Below, in pieces: positions 46,536 through 54,812 of a stretch of 64,000 nt of DNA (position 1 is its first letter; every line of letters starts with the position of its first letter). Under the pieces are notes generated by a model. That model made no database searches. It saw only the letters and a list, made by a program, of their open reading frames with translations, and was not told the origin of the DNA. The DNA comes from Sphingomonas zeae (GTDB taxonomy: Bacteria > Pseudomonadota > Alphaproteobacteria > Sphingomonadales > Sphingomonadaceae), in assembly GCF_014197135.1 (NCBI RefSeq), contig NZ_JACIFA010000004.1:248001-312000 (forward strand), written 5' to 3'. The translations under genes were made by a program, and so were the position numbers.

Positions 46536-46916
46536 ATGAACGGAGTGTTGAAGAAGCTGGGGTTGGGCCTGGCCTTGGGGGCTACCGCGCTCACGGCGGC
46601 GGCTCCAGCCGAGGCGCAGCGTTGGGGCCGGGGCTGGGGCGGCTATTACCACCGCGATCGCGGCGGCGACGCCGTCGCGGGCGCGCTGCTGGGCGGCATC
46701 GTCGGCCTGGGCGTCGGGGCTGCGATCGCGAGCAGCAACCGGCCGCGCTATGTCGATCGCGGCTATTATTATAATCGCGGCTACGACCCCTATTATGCGC
46801 CGCCGCCCCCGCCGCCGGTGGTCTATGAATATCGCAGCTATGCGCCGCGCTGCTGGAACGACTGGCGGTGGGACCCTTATTGGGGGCGTAGCGTGCCCGT
46901 CCGGGTCTGTAACTGA
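46536..46916 (+). CDS. Exported Gly/Tyr-rich hypothetical protein
   Basis: A 126-residue protein with a signal peptide (KKLGLGLALGATALTAAAPAEA). The mature N-part is Arg/Trp/Gly-rich (QRWGRGWGGYYHRDRGG), followed by a hydrophobic glycine-zipper-like stretch GALLGGIVGLGVGAAIAS. Tyr-rich RGYYYNRGYDPYYAPPPPPP follows, and the end contains two cysteines (CWNDW, RVCN). The glycine-zipper could insert in a membrane. Function is unknown. GGAGG lies 7 nt before the ATG at 46536. A clear terminator follows. Confidence 0.82.
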   Translation: MNGVLKKLGLGLALGATALTAAAPAEAQRWGRGWGGYYHRDRGGDAVAGALLGGIVGLGVGAAIASSNRPRYVDRGYYYNRGYDPYYAPPPPPPVVYEYRSYAPRCWNDWRWDPYWGRSVPVRVCN

Positions 46917-46924
46917 GCATGACG

Positions 46925-46956
46925 GCGGCGTCGGGACCATCCCGACGCCGCTTTTG
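46925..46956 (+). terminator. Rho-independent terminator
   Basis: An 11-bp perfect stem GCGGCGTCGGG (46925-46935) / CCCGACGCCGC (46941-46951) with loop ACCAT and TTTTG after it, 8 nt past the Gly/Tyr-rich gene's stop. Confidence 0.9.
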
Positions 46957-46993
46957 CTTGGCAGCGCCCTCGAGTCGGCGTTAAGGCGCAGGC

Positions 46994-47272
46994 ATGACCG
47001 ATACCGTTCCCGATCGCTTGTCCACCAACCCGGACAGCCCCTATTTCGACCAGGACCTCCTCCAGCGTGGGGTCGGCATCCGCTTCAAGGGCAATGAGCG
47101 CCGCGACGTCGAGGAATATTGCATTTCCGAAGGCTGGATTCGCGTCGCGCTGGGCAAGAAGGTCGACCGTCACGGCCGCCCGCTGACCCTGAAGCTGAAC
47201 GGCGAGGTCGAGGCGTGGATCGAAAATCCGGCCGATGACGCCGAAGAAGGTTCGGAAGAAGCGCGCGGTTAA
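46994..47272 (+). CDS. DUF3297 family protein
   Basis: A 92-residue protein recognised by its conserved length and motif chain: PDRLSTNPDSPYFDQDLL, GVGIRFKGNERRDVEEYC, and VDRHGRPLTLKLNGEVEAW. DUF3297 proteins are small cytosolic proteins restricted mainly to proteobacteria, function unknown. The acidic tail (DDAEEGSEEARG) is typical. The gene stands alone behind a terminator and in front of a repeat region. Confidence 0.92.
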   Translation: MTDTVPDRLSTNPDSPYFDQDLLQRGVGIRFKGNERRDVEEYCISEGWIRVALGKKVDRHGRPLTLKLNGEVEAWIENPADDAEEGSEEARG

Positions 47273-47284
47273 GATTCTGGACCA

Positions 47285-47391
47285 CCCCGGCGAAGGCCGG
47301 GGTCCAGTTACTATGTGCGGGCGACTGTATCCCGCGCGCCGATTGACGCGCCACCGGCGTTAGAGAAACTGGACCCCGGCCTTCGCCGGGG
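47285..47391. repeat. Family-C repeat: 25-nt perfect inverted arms
   Basis: The arm CCCCGGCGAAGGCCGGGG plus TCCAGTT (47285-47309) is the exact reverse complement of 47367-47391. Each arm is itself a hairpin, with the loop CGAAGG. About 57 nt separate the arms. No gene lies between 47273 and 47515. Confidence 0.88.
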
Positions 47392-47444
47392 TACGGCCTG
47401 GCATTCGCAGGGGCTGGTATAATGAGGGCAAGTGAACTCGTCAC

Positions 47445-47478
47445 CCCCCGTTCAGGCTGAGGGAAGTTGAAGCCCAAG
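47445..47478. repeat. Family-B repeat, single copy
   Basis: Contains CCGTTCAGGCTGAGGGAAG and TTGAAGCCC, a diverged copy of the dispersed family-B motif, next to the family-C pair. Confidence 0.7.
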
Positions 47479-47515
47479 GGATACCCTCACCCCGCACCGA
47501 CGTCGCTCAGGTCGC

Positions 47516-49378
47516 TCAAGCCGCCTCCATCGCCTCGCCCGCTTCCATCCAGCGCACTTCCGCCTCGGCCAGCTTGTCGACCACTTCGGCGCGGCGCTTG
47601 TTCAACTCGCCCATCGACAGTTTGGCATGGCGCGGTTCGGCCGCTGCGGGATCGTTCATCGCCTTGTCCAGCGCATCGCGCTCGCGGGTCAGCTTGGCCA
47701 TCTCGTCCTCGATGCCGCGCAGCGTCTTCTTCATCGCGTTGAAGCGTTCGCGTTGCTCGGCGGAGGCCTTCTTGCTCGCCGCCCGGTCCGCCTTGGATGC
47801 GGCATCGCCCTGGCCCGCATCGCCCTTCAGAACGAAGGCGATGTAATCGTCGAGCGACCCGTCGAACTCCTTCGCCGTGCCATTGTCGACCAGCACCAGC
47901 CGGTCCGCCGTCATCTCCAGCATGTGGCGATCATGGCTGACCAGCACGACCGTGCCCTTGTACATGTTGAGCGCCTGGACCAGCGCCTCGCGCGCGTCGA
48001 CGTCGAGGTGGTTGGTCGGCTCGTCGAGGATCAGCATGTGCGGCGCGTCGCGGGTGATGAGCGCCAGCGCCAGGCGGGCACGCTCGCCGCCCGACAGCTT
48101 GCCGACCTTGGTCGTCGCCTTGTCGCCCGAAAAGCCGAACCGGCCCAGCTGCGCGCGCACCGCCGCCGGAGTCGCGCCGCGCATGATGCGCGTCATATGT
48201 TCCAGCGGCGTATCGTCGGTGTCGAGTTCCTCGACCTGATACTGGGTGAAATAGCCCACCCGCATCTTGCCGCTCGAGTTCATGTCGCCTTCCATCGGCG
48301 TCAGCTGCGCGGCGAGCAGGCGGGCGAGCGTCGTCTTACCGTTACCGTTGCGACCCAGCAGCGCGATCCGGTCGTCCGGGTCTATGCGCAGGTTCAGCCG
48401 CTTCAGGATCGGCGTCTCGGCATAGCCCACGCTCGCCAGGTCCAGCGTGATGAGCGGCGGGCGCAGCTGATCGGGATCGGGGAAGTCGAAGGATAGCGAC
48501 GGGTCGTTCGCCATCTCGGCGATCGGCTGCATCTTGGACAGCATCTTGGCGCGGCTCTGCGCCTGCTTGGCGGTCGACGCGCGGGCCGAGTTGCGGGCGA
48601 TATAGTCCTGCAACTTGGCGCGCTGCGCATCCTGATTCGCCTTGGCGGCGGCGAGCTGTGCCATGCGCTCGGCACGCTGGCGCTCGAACGAATCATAGCC
48701 GCCGGGATAAAGCGTCACCTTGCCGCCCTGCAGGTGCAGGATATGGTCGACGACATTGTTTAGGAAGTCACGTTCATGGCTGACCAGCAGGATCGTCGCG
48801 CGATAGGATTTGAGGAAATCCTCCAGCCACATCACCGCTTCGAGGTCGAGGTGGTTCGACGGTTCGTCGAGCAGCAACACGTCGGGCGCGGAGAACAGGA
48901 GGGCGGCGAGCGCCACGCGCATCTTCCAGCCGCCCGAATAGCTGGACAGCGGGCGGGCCTGCATCGCCTCGTCAAAGCCCAGGCCCTGCAGGATGCTGGA
49001 GGCACGCGCGGGCGCGGTATAGGCGTCGATCGCGATCAGCCGCTCATAGATGTCGCCCAGCTTTTCCGGGTCGCTTTCGGTCTCGCTGCGCTCCATCAGT
49101 TCGGCGCGCTCGATATCGGCCGCGAGCACCGTCTCGAACGGGGTGGCGGTGCCGTCGGGGGCCTCCTGCGCGATATAGCCCAAGCGCGCGCCCTTGGGCA
49201 TCTCGCAGGCGCCGTCATCGGCCTCCAACTGGCCCGCGATCACACGGACCAGAGTCGACTTGCCAGCCCCGTTGCGACCGATCAGACCGACTCGGCTGCC
49301 GGGGGGGAGCGCCGCGGATGCGCCGTCGAGGATCGTGCGGCCGCCCAGGCGCACGGTGATGCCATTCAGATTAAGCAT
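47516..49378 (-). CDS. ABC-F family ATPase (YheS/Uup-like ribosome-associated)
   Basis: A 620-residue soluble protein with two ABC domains and no membrane segment. Domain 1 has Walker A GRNGAGKST, signature LSSYSGGWKMRVALA, and Walker B LLLDEPSNHLDLE. Domain 2 has GRNGNGKTT, KLSGGERARLALAL and LILDEPTNHLDVD. The linker (P-site tRNA interaction motif) lies between, rich in Arg and Lys. A C-terminal coiled coil (about 530-620: TRERDALDKAMND) resembles Uup/YheS. ABC-F proteins act on stalled ribosomes. The start ATG at 49378 is preceded by a small space to the next repeat. Confidence 0.94.
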   Translation of the reverse strand: MLNLNGITVRLGGRTILDGASAALPPGSRVGLIGRNGAGKSTLVRVIAGQLEADDGACEMPKGARLGYIAQEAPDGTATPFETVLAADIERAELMERSETESDPEKLGDIYERLIAIDAYTAPARASSILQGLGFDEAMQARPLSSYSGGWKMRVALAALLFSAPDVLLLDEPSNHLDLEAVMWLEDFLKSYRATILLVSHERDFLNNVVDHILHLQGGKVTLYPGGYDSFERQRAERMAQLAAAKANQDAQRAKLQDYIARNSARASTAKQAQSRAKMLSKMQPIAEMANDPSLSFDFPDPDQLRPPLITLDLASVGYAETPILKRLNLRIDPDDRIALLGRNGNGKTTLARLLAAQLTPMEGDMNSSGKMRVGYFTQYQVEELDTDDTPLEHMTRIMRGATPAAVRAQLGRFGFSGDKATTKVGKLSGGERARLALALITRDAPHMLILDEPTNHLDVDAREALVQALNMYKGTVVLVSHDRHMLEMTADRLVLVDNGTAKEFDGSLDDYIAFVLKGDAGQGDAASKADRAASKKASAEQRERFNAMKKTLRGIEDEMAKLTRERDALDKAMNDPAAAEPRHAKLSMGELNKRRAEVVDKLAEAEVRWMEAGEAMEAA

Positions 49379-49423
49379 GGCGCGCGCCTAGCAAATTCCG
49401 GCGCGAAAGGGGAGGGGCGCATT

Positions 49424-49610
49424 ATCCTCCCCGGCACGGAGAGGGTGTCAGGGCTTTGACGTGCCCCTGGCACGTCAAGATGGTACCGGGGTACCATCTC
49501 GCTCGCATACATCCGAAGGATGGTAGAGGGGGCGTCCCACACGGGGTGTCCTATGGGAAGCCCCCCTCCGTCAGCGCATTCTCGCTGCCGCCTCCCCGCC
49601 GGGGAGGGGT
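49424..49610. repeat. Palindromic intergenic element, family A copy 7, with an internal insertion
   Basis: Starts TCCTCCCCGGCACGGAG and ends GCCTCCCCGCCGGGGAGG. It has the CCCCCCTCCGTCAG signature. Compared with copy 2 it has about 55 extra nt that contain two perfect 8-bp hairpins: GACGTGCC/GGCACGTC (49458-49476) and GATGGTAC/GTACCATC (49479-49498). It ends 5 nt before the stop of the exported hypothetical gene. Confidence 0.85.
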
Positions 49611-49615
49611 TGGGA

Positions 49616-50323
49616 TCAGCGCGCGGCCAGGCTGGTCGCGCCGGCGGGTGGCCAGTTCTGCGCCCCGCATTTCTTCACGACCCATTCCGCCCGCTTGTTC
49701 CAGCACAGGGCATCCAGGCGCGGCATGGTCGCGACGACATGCTCGCGGCCGATATAGCGCGGGAAACGCTGCTCGCCGTAAGGGACCAGGCTATTGCGCA
49801 GCTCGCGCATCCGGTCGACCGCCAACTCGCCCAGATGGCCGCGGGGCGTGAAGACCGCCTGATGCAGGATCGACGCCGCGGTGGTGCAGAAACCAAGCTG
49901 CCCCGACACCGACGAGAAGCTGGCATAGGTGCGCGTGCCATATTGGTCGAGCGCGTCCTGCCCGGCCTTCGCCGTCTTGTTCTGCCGTTTGAAATAGGCC
50001 CCGAGCGTATCGAACGCGCCCTTCAGTTCGGCTTCGTGATCCTTCAGTGTCGCATTATAGTTGGCCACGGTCGTGAGCATCGGCTCGAATTGGCATTGCA
50101 ACGCGGCGACATTCAGCGCGGCGCGCATGTTCCACAGCAAGCCCGCGCGCAATTCCGCGGGAGTGGCGCCGGGCAGCGGCTGAGCGATGCCGGGTTCATC
50201 GCCTTGAACGGGCTTTCCCTGAAAATTATAGGGCTGCAGGAAGAATTGCGCCGATGCGGGCGCCGCGGCACCCATCCCCCAAAACGCCACGCCAGCAACC
50301 AGCGCGGTACGCACCACTTTCAT
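49616..50323 (-). CDS. Exported hypothetical protein
   Basis: A 235-residue protein with a signal peptide (MKVVRTALVAGVAFWGMGAA, cleavage near ASA-QFF). The mature part is helical, with four cysteines (LQCQFEP, LGFCTTAA, ALCWNKRA, VKKCGAQ) that could form two disulfides. I do not recognise a domain. Start at 50323 by the signal peptide; the frame is open farther upstream but only with low-complexity sequence. It is transcribed toward a repeat element. Confidence 0.75.
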   Translation of the reverse strand: MKVVRTALVAGVAFWGMGAAAPASAQFFLQPYNFQGKPVQGDEPGIAQPLPGATPAELRAGLLWNMRAALNVAALQCQFEPMLTTVANYNATLKDHEAELKGAFDTLGAYFKRQNKTAKAGQDALDQYGTRTYASFSSVSGQLGFCTTAASILHQAVFTPRGHLGELAVDRMRELRNSLVPYGEQRFPRYIGREHVVATMPRLDALCWNKRAEWVVKKCGAQNWPPAGATSLAAR

Positions 50324-50510
50324 TGTGTTCCGATCCTTCCCCCGTAGGGCCTTCGAGCGTCCCGAAACATAACGCTTTTCAGCTTTTTTCCCAAACGGAT
50401 TCACGCGGCGACAGCGATCCGAACAATCGCGTCGGTCGTTTCGGAGGGGAAGTGAAATTCGAACCTTTCGGGGACGACCACGGCCGGGCGACGGTCCGGG
50501 CTCGCCCATG

Positions 50511-50543
50511 AAAAAGGGGCCGCCCGGTCGCCCGGACGGCCCC
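50511..50543 (-). terminator. Rho-independent terminator for the Met-rich lipoprotein gene
   Basis: On the minus strand, GGGGCCGTCCGG pairs with CCGGGCGGCCCC and is followed by TTTTT (complement of 50511-50515). It lies 27 nt after the stop at 50571. Confidence 0.85.
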
Positions 50544-50570
50544 TCTCGTCGGGGATGACCCCAACGATGA

Positions 50571-50840
50571 TTACATCGCGTTGGTCGCGTTGGTGGTCAT
50601 CGTGTCGTTGGCCATCATCATGTCGTTCGACATGGTGTCGTTGGCCATCATGCCACCGTTCATGGTGCCGTCGACGGCGGTCATGTTGTCGGTGGCGGTG
50701 TCCATGCCTTCCGAAGCGTTCATTTCGGTGGTCATGTTCGCGTCGGTGGTGTTCTCGGTCTTCGAGCCGCAAGCCGAAACCGCGAGCGCCGCGCCGGCGA
50801 TGATCGAGCCCGTCAGGACCTTGGAGATGATTGCACGCAT
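50571..50840 (-). CDS. Small Met/Asn/Asp/Thr-rich lipoprotein
   Basis: An 89-residue protein. The lipobox is LAVSAC near residue 23, so the mature chain is about 66 residues. That chain is highly repetitive: Met occurs every three to five residues, in units such as NDTM and DTMTTN. There are no aromatic or Cys residues after the lipid anchor. Such Met spacing could bind Cu(I) or Ag(I), or the chain may be a disordered spacer. No copper genes are near. ATG 50840 is preceded by GGGAGC. A terminator follows. Confidence 0.75.
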   Translation of the reverse strand: MRAIISKVLTGSIIAGAALAVSACGSKTENTTDANMTTEMNASEGMDTATDNMTAVDGTMNGGMMANDTMSNDMMMANDTMTTNATNAM

Positions 50841-50942
50841 TGGAAGCTCCCTTGATATTATGGATTTGGAACGGCTTGCTGGCCCTATTACCCAAATCGG
50901 GGTGGACATTAATCGGATACCGTCCGGTCCTCAAGCCTCGTT

Positions 50943-51608
50943 TTATCGGTCCGATGCGAGGGTCTTGAGGAACGCCGGAAAGCTGAACGCTAGCGCCTCG
51001 TCAAAGGTTTCCAACGACTTGACGCCATTTAGCGCAAAAAGACTGGTTACCGGGAACTCGGGCAGGCCGCACGGGACGATTCCGCCGAAATGCGAAAGAT
51101 CCGGCGCGACGTTGACCGCAAAGCCGTGCAGCGTCACCCAGCGGCGCACGCGAACCCCGATCGCGCCGACTTTCGCTTCCGTGCCCCCGTCGCGGGTCCA
51201 GATGCCGACGCGGCCCTCGGCACGGAAGGCGTTCACGCCCAACTGCCCCAGCGCCGCGATCAGCCAGTCCTCCAGCGTATGAACGAAATGTCGCACATCT
51301 CGCCCGCGCTTATTGAGGTCGAGGATCAGATAGCCCGTCCGCTGGCCGGGACCATGATAGGTATATTTGCCGCCGCGCCCGGTCTGGAACACGGGGAAGC
51401 GCGGATCGACCAGTTCGACCGGATCGGCGCTGGTCCCGGCGGTATAGACGGGCGGATGTTCGAGCAGCCAGACGAGCTCACGCGCCTCGCCCGCCGCGAC
51501 GGCGGCGGCGCGCGTCTCCATCTCGGCCAGCGACTGGTCATAGGGGGTCAGGCCCGGACTGATCCGCCATTCGATATCGGGCATGTCGGGAATATGGGTC
51601 ACGATCAC
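50943..51608 (-). CDS. lipB: Lipoyl(octanoyl) transferase LipB
   Basis: Moves octanoate from octanoyl-ACP to lipoyl domains. The 221-residue protein has the motif [22 protein letters not shown], the catalytic Lys in [13 protein letters not shown], and the catalytic Cys in [15 protein letters not shown]. These are the marks of the LipB family. The N-terminus [14 protein letters not shown] allows a second start at MPDIEW. lipA is not in the window. It is divergent from the membrane-protein pair. Confidence 0.96.
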   Translation of the reverse strand: MIVTHIPDMPDIEWRISPGLTPYDQSLAEMETRAAAVAAGEARELVWLLEHPPVYTAGTSADPVELVDPRFPVFQTGRGGKYTYHGPGQRTGYLILDLNKRGRDVRHFVHTLEDWLIAALGQLGVNAFRAEGRVGIWTRDGGTEAKVGAIGVRVRRWVTLHGFAVNVAPDLSHFGGIVPCGLPEFPVTSLFALNGVKSLETFDEALAFSFPAFLKTLASDR

Positions 51609-51737
51609 CCGTCCTTGCGCCCGGTGCGACGCCGATGCAAGCGGCGCAGTCGGGCGACCGCGCCCGATGGCTTTGCATCCGGCAATCGGCTAGGCAGACG
51701 CGGACAGGCGGACGGGGTGGCCGCCAAGGGAGGTAGC

Positions 51738-52589
51738 ATGACCGTCAGGATCGGAACGGTGTGGGACAGCACGCAGCAGGTGCTGGCGGGAAGGGCCGGG
51801 ATGATCGCCCCCTTTGCCGCGATCGGCTTCGTCCTGCCCAGCGTGCTGCAGCTCGTCCTGGCGCCCCCCACACCCACCCAGCCCCAGATCGGGATGATGG
51901 CGCTGGGTCTGACGGTCCTGTCCGCACTGCTCGGCATCTGGGCTCAACTGGCGATCATGGCGCTGGCGACCCATCCGGCGACCACCAGTGCTGACGCCTC
52001 ACGCGCGGGCCTCCGCCGGTTGGGGCCGGTGCTGGGCGTCGCGCTGGCGATCGGCATGGGGTTCGCGCTGGTCGCGCTGGTGATGATCGTCGTACTCGGG
52101 CTTTCTCATTTCGACTTTGCCGCGGCCGTGGCCGCCAATGGCGATCCGTCCAAAATGCCGCCGATCAGCGGTGGCGCTTCCTTGTTCCTGCTCCTTTATG
52201 GCCTGGCGATCCTGGCGGGGTCGCTATGGCTGGTCGCGCGGCTGATGCTGACCTACGCGGTCGTGCTGAACGAGCGGCGCGGACTGGGCGCGATCCGCAG
52301 ATCGATCGCGCTGACCCGTGGGCTGACCTGGCGGCTCATCGGCACCTTCCTGCTGTTCGGGATCGTCATGCTGGTCGCGACGCTGGCGGCGCAGAGCGTC
52401 ACCGGCGCGGCGTTCCGGCTGGCACTCGGGGCCGATCACGCCGTGACGGCGGCCCGGCTCGCGGCGCTGCTGGGCTCGATCGTCAGCGCGGGGTTCCTGA
52501 CCCTTGGTTATGTCTTCATCGCGCGGCTCTACGTCGCCACGGCGGGCGACCAGGCGCATCACGAAGAGGTCGGTTCGCGGTCGCTGTGA
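51738..52589 (+). CDS. Multi-pass membrane protein (glycerophosphoryl diester phosphodiesterase membrane-domain-like)
   Basis: A 283-residue protein with about six hydrophobic helices. Motifs such as LIWLVARLMLTYAVVLNERRG-like (SLWLVARLMLTYAVVLN) followed by IRRSIALTRGLTWRLIGTF resemble the membrane domain family seen in YciC-like and GDPD-associated proteins. No catalytic domain is present. GGGAGG precedes the ATG at 51738. Function unknown. TGATG coupling to the next membrane gene suggests the two act together. Confidence 0.82.
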   Translation: MTVRIGTVWDSTQQVLAGRAGMIAPFAAIGFVLPSVLQLVLAPPTPTQPQIGMMALGLTVLSALLGIWAQLAIMALATHPATTSADASRAGLRRLGPVLGVALAIGMGFALVALVMIVVLGLSHFDFAAAVAANGDPSKMPPISGGASLFLLLYGLAILAGSLWLVARLMLTYAVVLNERRGLGAIRRSIALTRGLTWRLIGTFLLFGIVMLVATLAAQSVTGAAFRLALGADHAVTAARLAALLGSIVSAGFLTLGYVFIARLYVATAGDQAHHEEVGSRSL

Positions 52590-53335
52590 TGGGATTGGAT
52601 GTCGTTGCCACCCTGCGGGACGCCTGGGGCCTGTTCCGCCGCGACCGTTCGCTGCTGATCCGGCTGGCCGCGCCATTCCTGTTCTGGCCTGCCTTCGCAT
52701 TGGGGCTGCTGGTCCCTGCACCGCCGCTGCCGGAGACCGACGGCGGCGAAGCGACGGCGCGCGCCATGGCCTGGGTCGATTCGGTCGGGGCCTGGGCGGG
52801 CCATTATGGCGGCTGGTATTTCGCCAGCTACGCGGTCGGCATGATCGGAACGGCAGCCATATTGGCGCTGCAGCTCACCGGTCCGGTGACGGTGGGCGAA
52901 GCGCTGGGCCGCGCGATGCGGATGGCGCCGCGCTTCCTGCTGGCGATGATCCTGGTCGCATTGCCGGTGGGGGCGGGGATGCTGCTGTACATATTGCCGG
53001 GGCTTTATGTCTCCGGCCGGCTGCTGCTGGTCGGGCCGGTGCTGTTCGCCGAGCGGCGTATGCCCGCGATGGCCGCGCTTGCCCGCTCGGTCGGGCTGAC
53101 GCGCGGGGCGGGGCTGCCCATGGCGGCGCTGGCGTCGTGCACCACGCTGGGCGGGATGATCGCGGCTCAGCCCTTCATCGCGCTGATCGACGTGGTGCAG
53201 GCCGACGGTGCAGGCAATCCGGTCGCCGTCGCGCTGCTCCAGGCGGGGGCGGCGGCGGTGGCGATGGCGGCGGGGCTGGCCCAGGCGCTGGTCGCGGTCG
53301 CGGCCTATCGCCGCCTGGTCAATCGCGCGGCGTAA
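52589..53335 (+). CDS. Multi-pass membrane protein, paralog-like partner of the upstream gene
   Basis: A 248-residue protein with five to six hydrophobic helices. The central segment YVSGRLLLVGPVLFAERRMPAMAALARSVGLTRG has the same layout as the R-L-L..L-R-S-x-x-L-T-R-G helix-turn-helix of the upstream protein, so the two may be divergent relatives. The ATG at 52589 overlaps the upstream TGA. The 3' end overlaps the convergent GNAT gene by 17 nt. Confidence 0.82.
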   Translation: MGLDVVATLRDAWGLFRRDRSLLIRLAAPFLFWPAFALGLLVPAPPLPETDGGEATARAMAWVDSVGAWAGHYGGWYFASYAVGMIGTAAILALQLTGPVTVGEALGRAMRMAPRFLLAMILVALPVGAGMLLYILPGLYVSGRLLLVGPVLFAERRMPAMAALARSVGLTRGAGLPMAALASCTTLGGMIAAQPFIALIDVVQADGAGNPVAVALLQAGAAAVAMAAGLAQALVAVAAYRRLVNRAA

Positions 53336-53912
53336 GCCGGGGAATCTGCGGCGCGGCATCCTCGGGCAACACGCCAAGCGCGCGGGGATCGAGAAACGTC
53401 TCGATCGCGCGCGATACGGCCACGAAGCCCTGTTTGCGATAAAAGTTGAGCGCGGACGGGTGATCGAGCGTGCAGCTATGCAGCCAGACCCGCTCGACCT
53501 TGGCGGTCCAGGCGCGCATCAGCGCTTGCGCCATCAGCCAACGACCATGGCCGTGCCCCGCCAGTTCGGGGATCAGCCCGAAATAACCGATCTCGCACTC
53601 CCCCGCCGTGCGATGGTCGAGTTCGAGCAGCCCGACCTCGATCCCCGCCCGGTCGACGACCGCAAAGACCGACACGGCCGGGTCATGGATGATCACGGTC
53701 AGCGTCGCATCGTCCATCACCAGCCGCGAGAACCACAGCCAGGGCGCGCCGACCCGCGCGAACAGCGTGCGGTACTTGGCCGGATCGGGTTTGCCCCAGG
53801 CGACCAGTTGCAGCGGCGAGGCGGGCATGGGGCGCGGGCGCGGCCGTTCGCGCATTTCCAGCGTGGTGACGATGGTGGCGATCTCGGCGGGATCGACGGG
53901 GATCAGCGCCAT
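53319..53912 (-). CDS. GNAT family N-acetyltransferase
   Basis: A 197-residue acetyltransferase. The GNAT core is in the C-terminal half: VGLLELDHRTAGECEIGYFGLIPELAGHGHGRWLMAQAL (motif A with the acetyl-CoA pyrophosphate loop GHGHGRW), then VWLHSCTLDHPSALNFYRKQGF (motif B). The N-terminal 60 residues are not typical. Target unknown. It is the last gene on the minus strand after hemF, 6 nt downstream of it, and its start ATG at 53912 is close to the hemF stop. Confidence 0.88.
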   Translation of the reverse strand: MALIPVDPAEIATIVTTLEMRERPRPRPMPASPLQLVAWGKPDPAKYRTLFARVGAPWLWFSRLVMDDATLTVIIHDPAVSVFAVVDRAGIEVGLLELDHRTAGECEIGYFGLIPELAGHGHGRWLMAQALMRAWTAKVERVWLHSCTLDHPSALNFYRKQGFVAVSRAIETFLDPRALGVLPEDAAPQIPRLTPRD

Positions 53913-53917
53913 CCGGA

Positions 53918-54778
53918 TTATTCCCAGGTCGCCAGCGGCGGCAGGCTCATCAGGATCGCATCGATATTGCCGCCGGTCTTCAACCCGAACAGCGTGCCCC
54001 GATCATAGACCAGGTTGAACTCGGCATAGCGCCCACGCCATGCCAGCATCGCCGCACGGTCCGCCTCGGTAAAGGGCAAGCCCATGCGCCGCCGGACGAT
54101 ACGCGGGAAGATGTCGAGAAACGCCTCGCCGACATCGCGGGTGAAGGCGAAATAGCCGTCGAAGTCGCCCTCCAGATGGTCGTAGAAGATGCCGCCTACC
54201 CCGCGATGCACCTGGCGGTGGGGGATGTAGAAATATTCGTCAGCCCACGTCTTGAACCGGGGATAATGCTCCGGGTCGTGGGCATCGCAGGCCACCTTCA
54301 GCCGGGCATGGAAATCCGCCGTGTCCTCTTCGATGGGCAGCGGCGGATTGAGGTCCGCGCCGCCGCCGAACCAGCGCTTGGTCGTGGTCAGGAAGCGGGT
54401 GTTCATGTGCACGGCGGGCACATGCGGATTGGCCATATGCGCGACCAGGCTGATCCCCGTCGCCACGAAGCGCGGATCGTCGCCCGCGCCGTGAATCGTC
54501 TTGGCGAACGGCCCCTCAAAGGTGCCGCCGACCGTCGAGACGTTGACGCCGACCTTCTCGAAGACACTCCCCTTCATCACCCCGCGCACGCCGCCGCCGC
54601 CGGGCTCGCCACTGGGGTCGGTACGGTCCCAGGCGGTGTATTGGAAGGCCGCGTCCGAACCCGCCTCACGCTCGATCGCCTCGAATTCGGCACAGATCCG
54701 GTCGCGCAGGGATTCGAACCAGAGGCGGGCGGCGTCCTGCTCGGCGTCGAGCGCGATGTCGGGGGTGCGGCTGTTCAT
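53918..54778 (-). CDS. hemF: Oxygen-dependent coproporphyrinogen III oxidase
   Basis: Makes protoporphyrinogen IX with O2, a late step of heme synthesis. The 286-residue protein has the family signatures GGGVRGVMKGSVFEKVGVNVS, the FGGGADLNPPLP loop, RGVGGIFYDHLEGD, and the end NLVYDRGTLFGLKTGG. ATG 54778 gives MNSRTPDIALD. It sits downstream of petABC-apt-trmL on the same strand, though a terminator after petC makes a single transcript unlikely. Cytochrome c maturation and heme supply are a sensible functional link. Confidence 0.97.
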   Translation of the reverse strand: MNSRTPDIALDAEQDAARLWFESLRDRICAEFEAIEREAGSDAAFQYTAWDRTDPSGEPGGGGVRGVMKGSVFEKVGVNVSTVGGTFEGPFAKTIHGAGDDPRFVATGISLVAHMANPHVPAVHMNTRFLTTTKRWFGGGADLNPPLPIEEDTADFHARLKVACDAHDPEHYPRFKTWADEYFYIPHRQVHRGVGGIFYDHLEGDFDGYFAFTRDVGEAFLDIFPRIVRRRMGLPFTEADRAAMLAWRGRYAEFNLVYDRGTLFGLKTGGNIDAILMSLPPLATWE

Positions 54779-54812
54779 GGCGCGGCGTTCTGGGCGGGGC
54801 CGGGCCGGGGGG

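Noticed and set aside
49424..49610. Possible CRISPR-like array because of clustered hairpins
   Set aside because: The hairpins differ in sequence and there are no regularly spaced direct repeats or cas genes.
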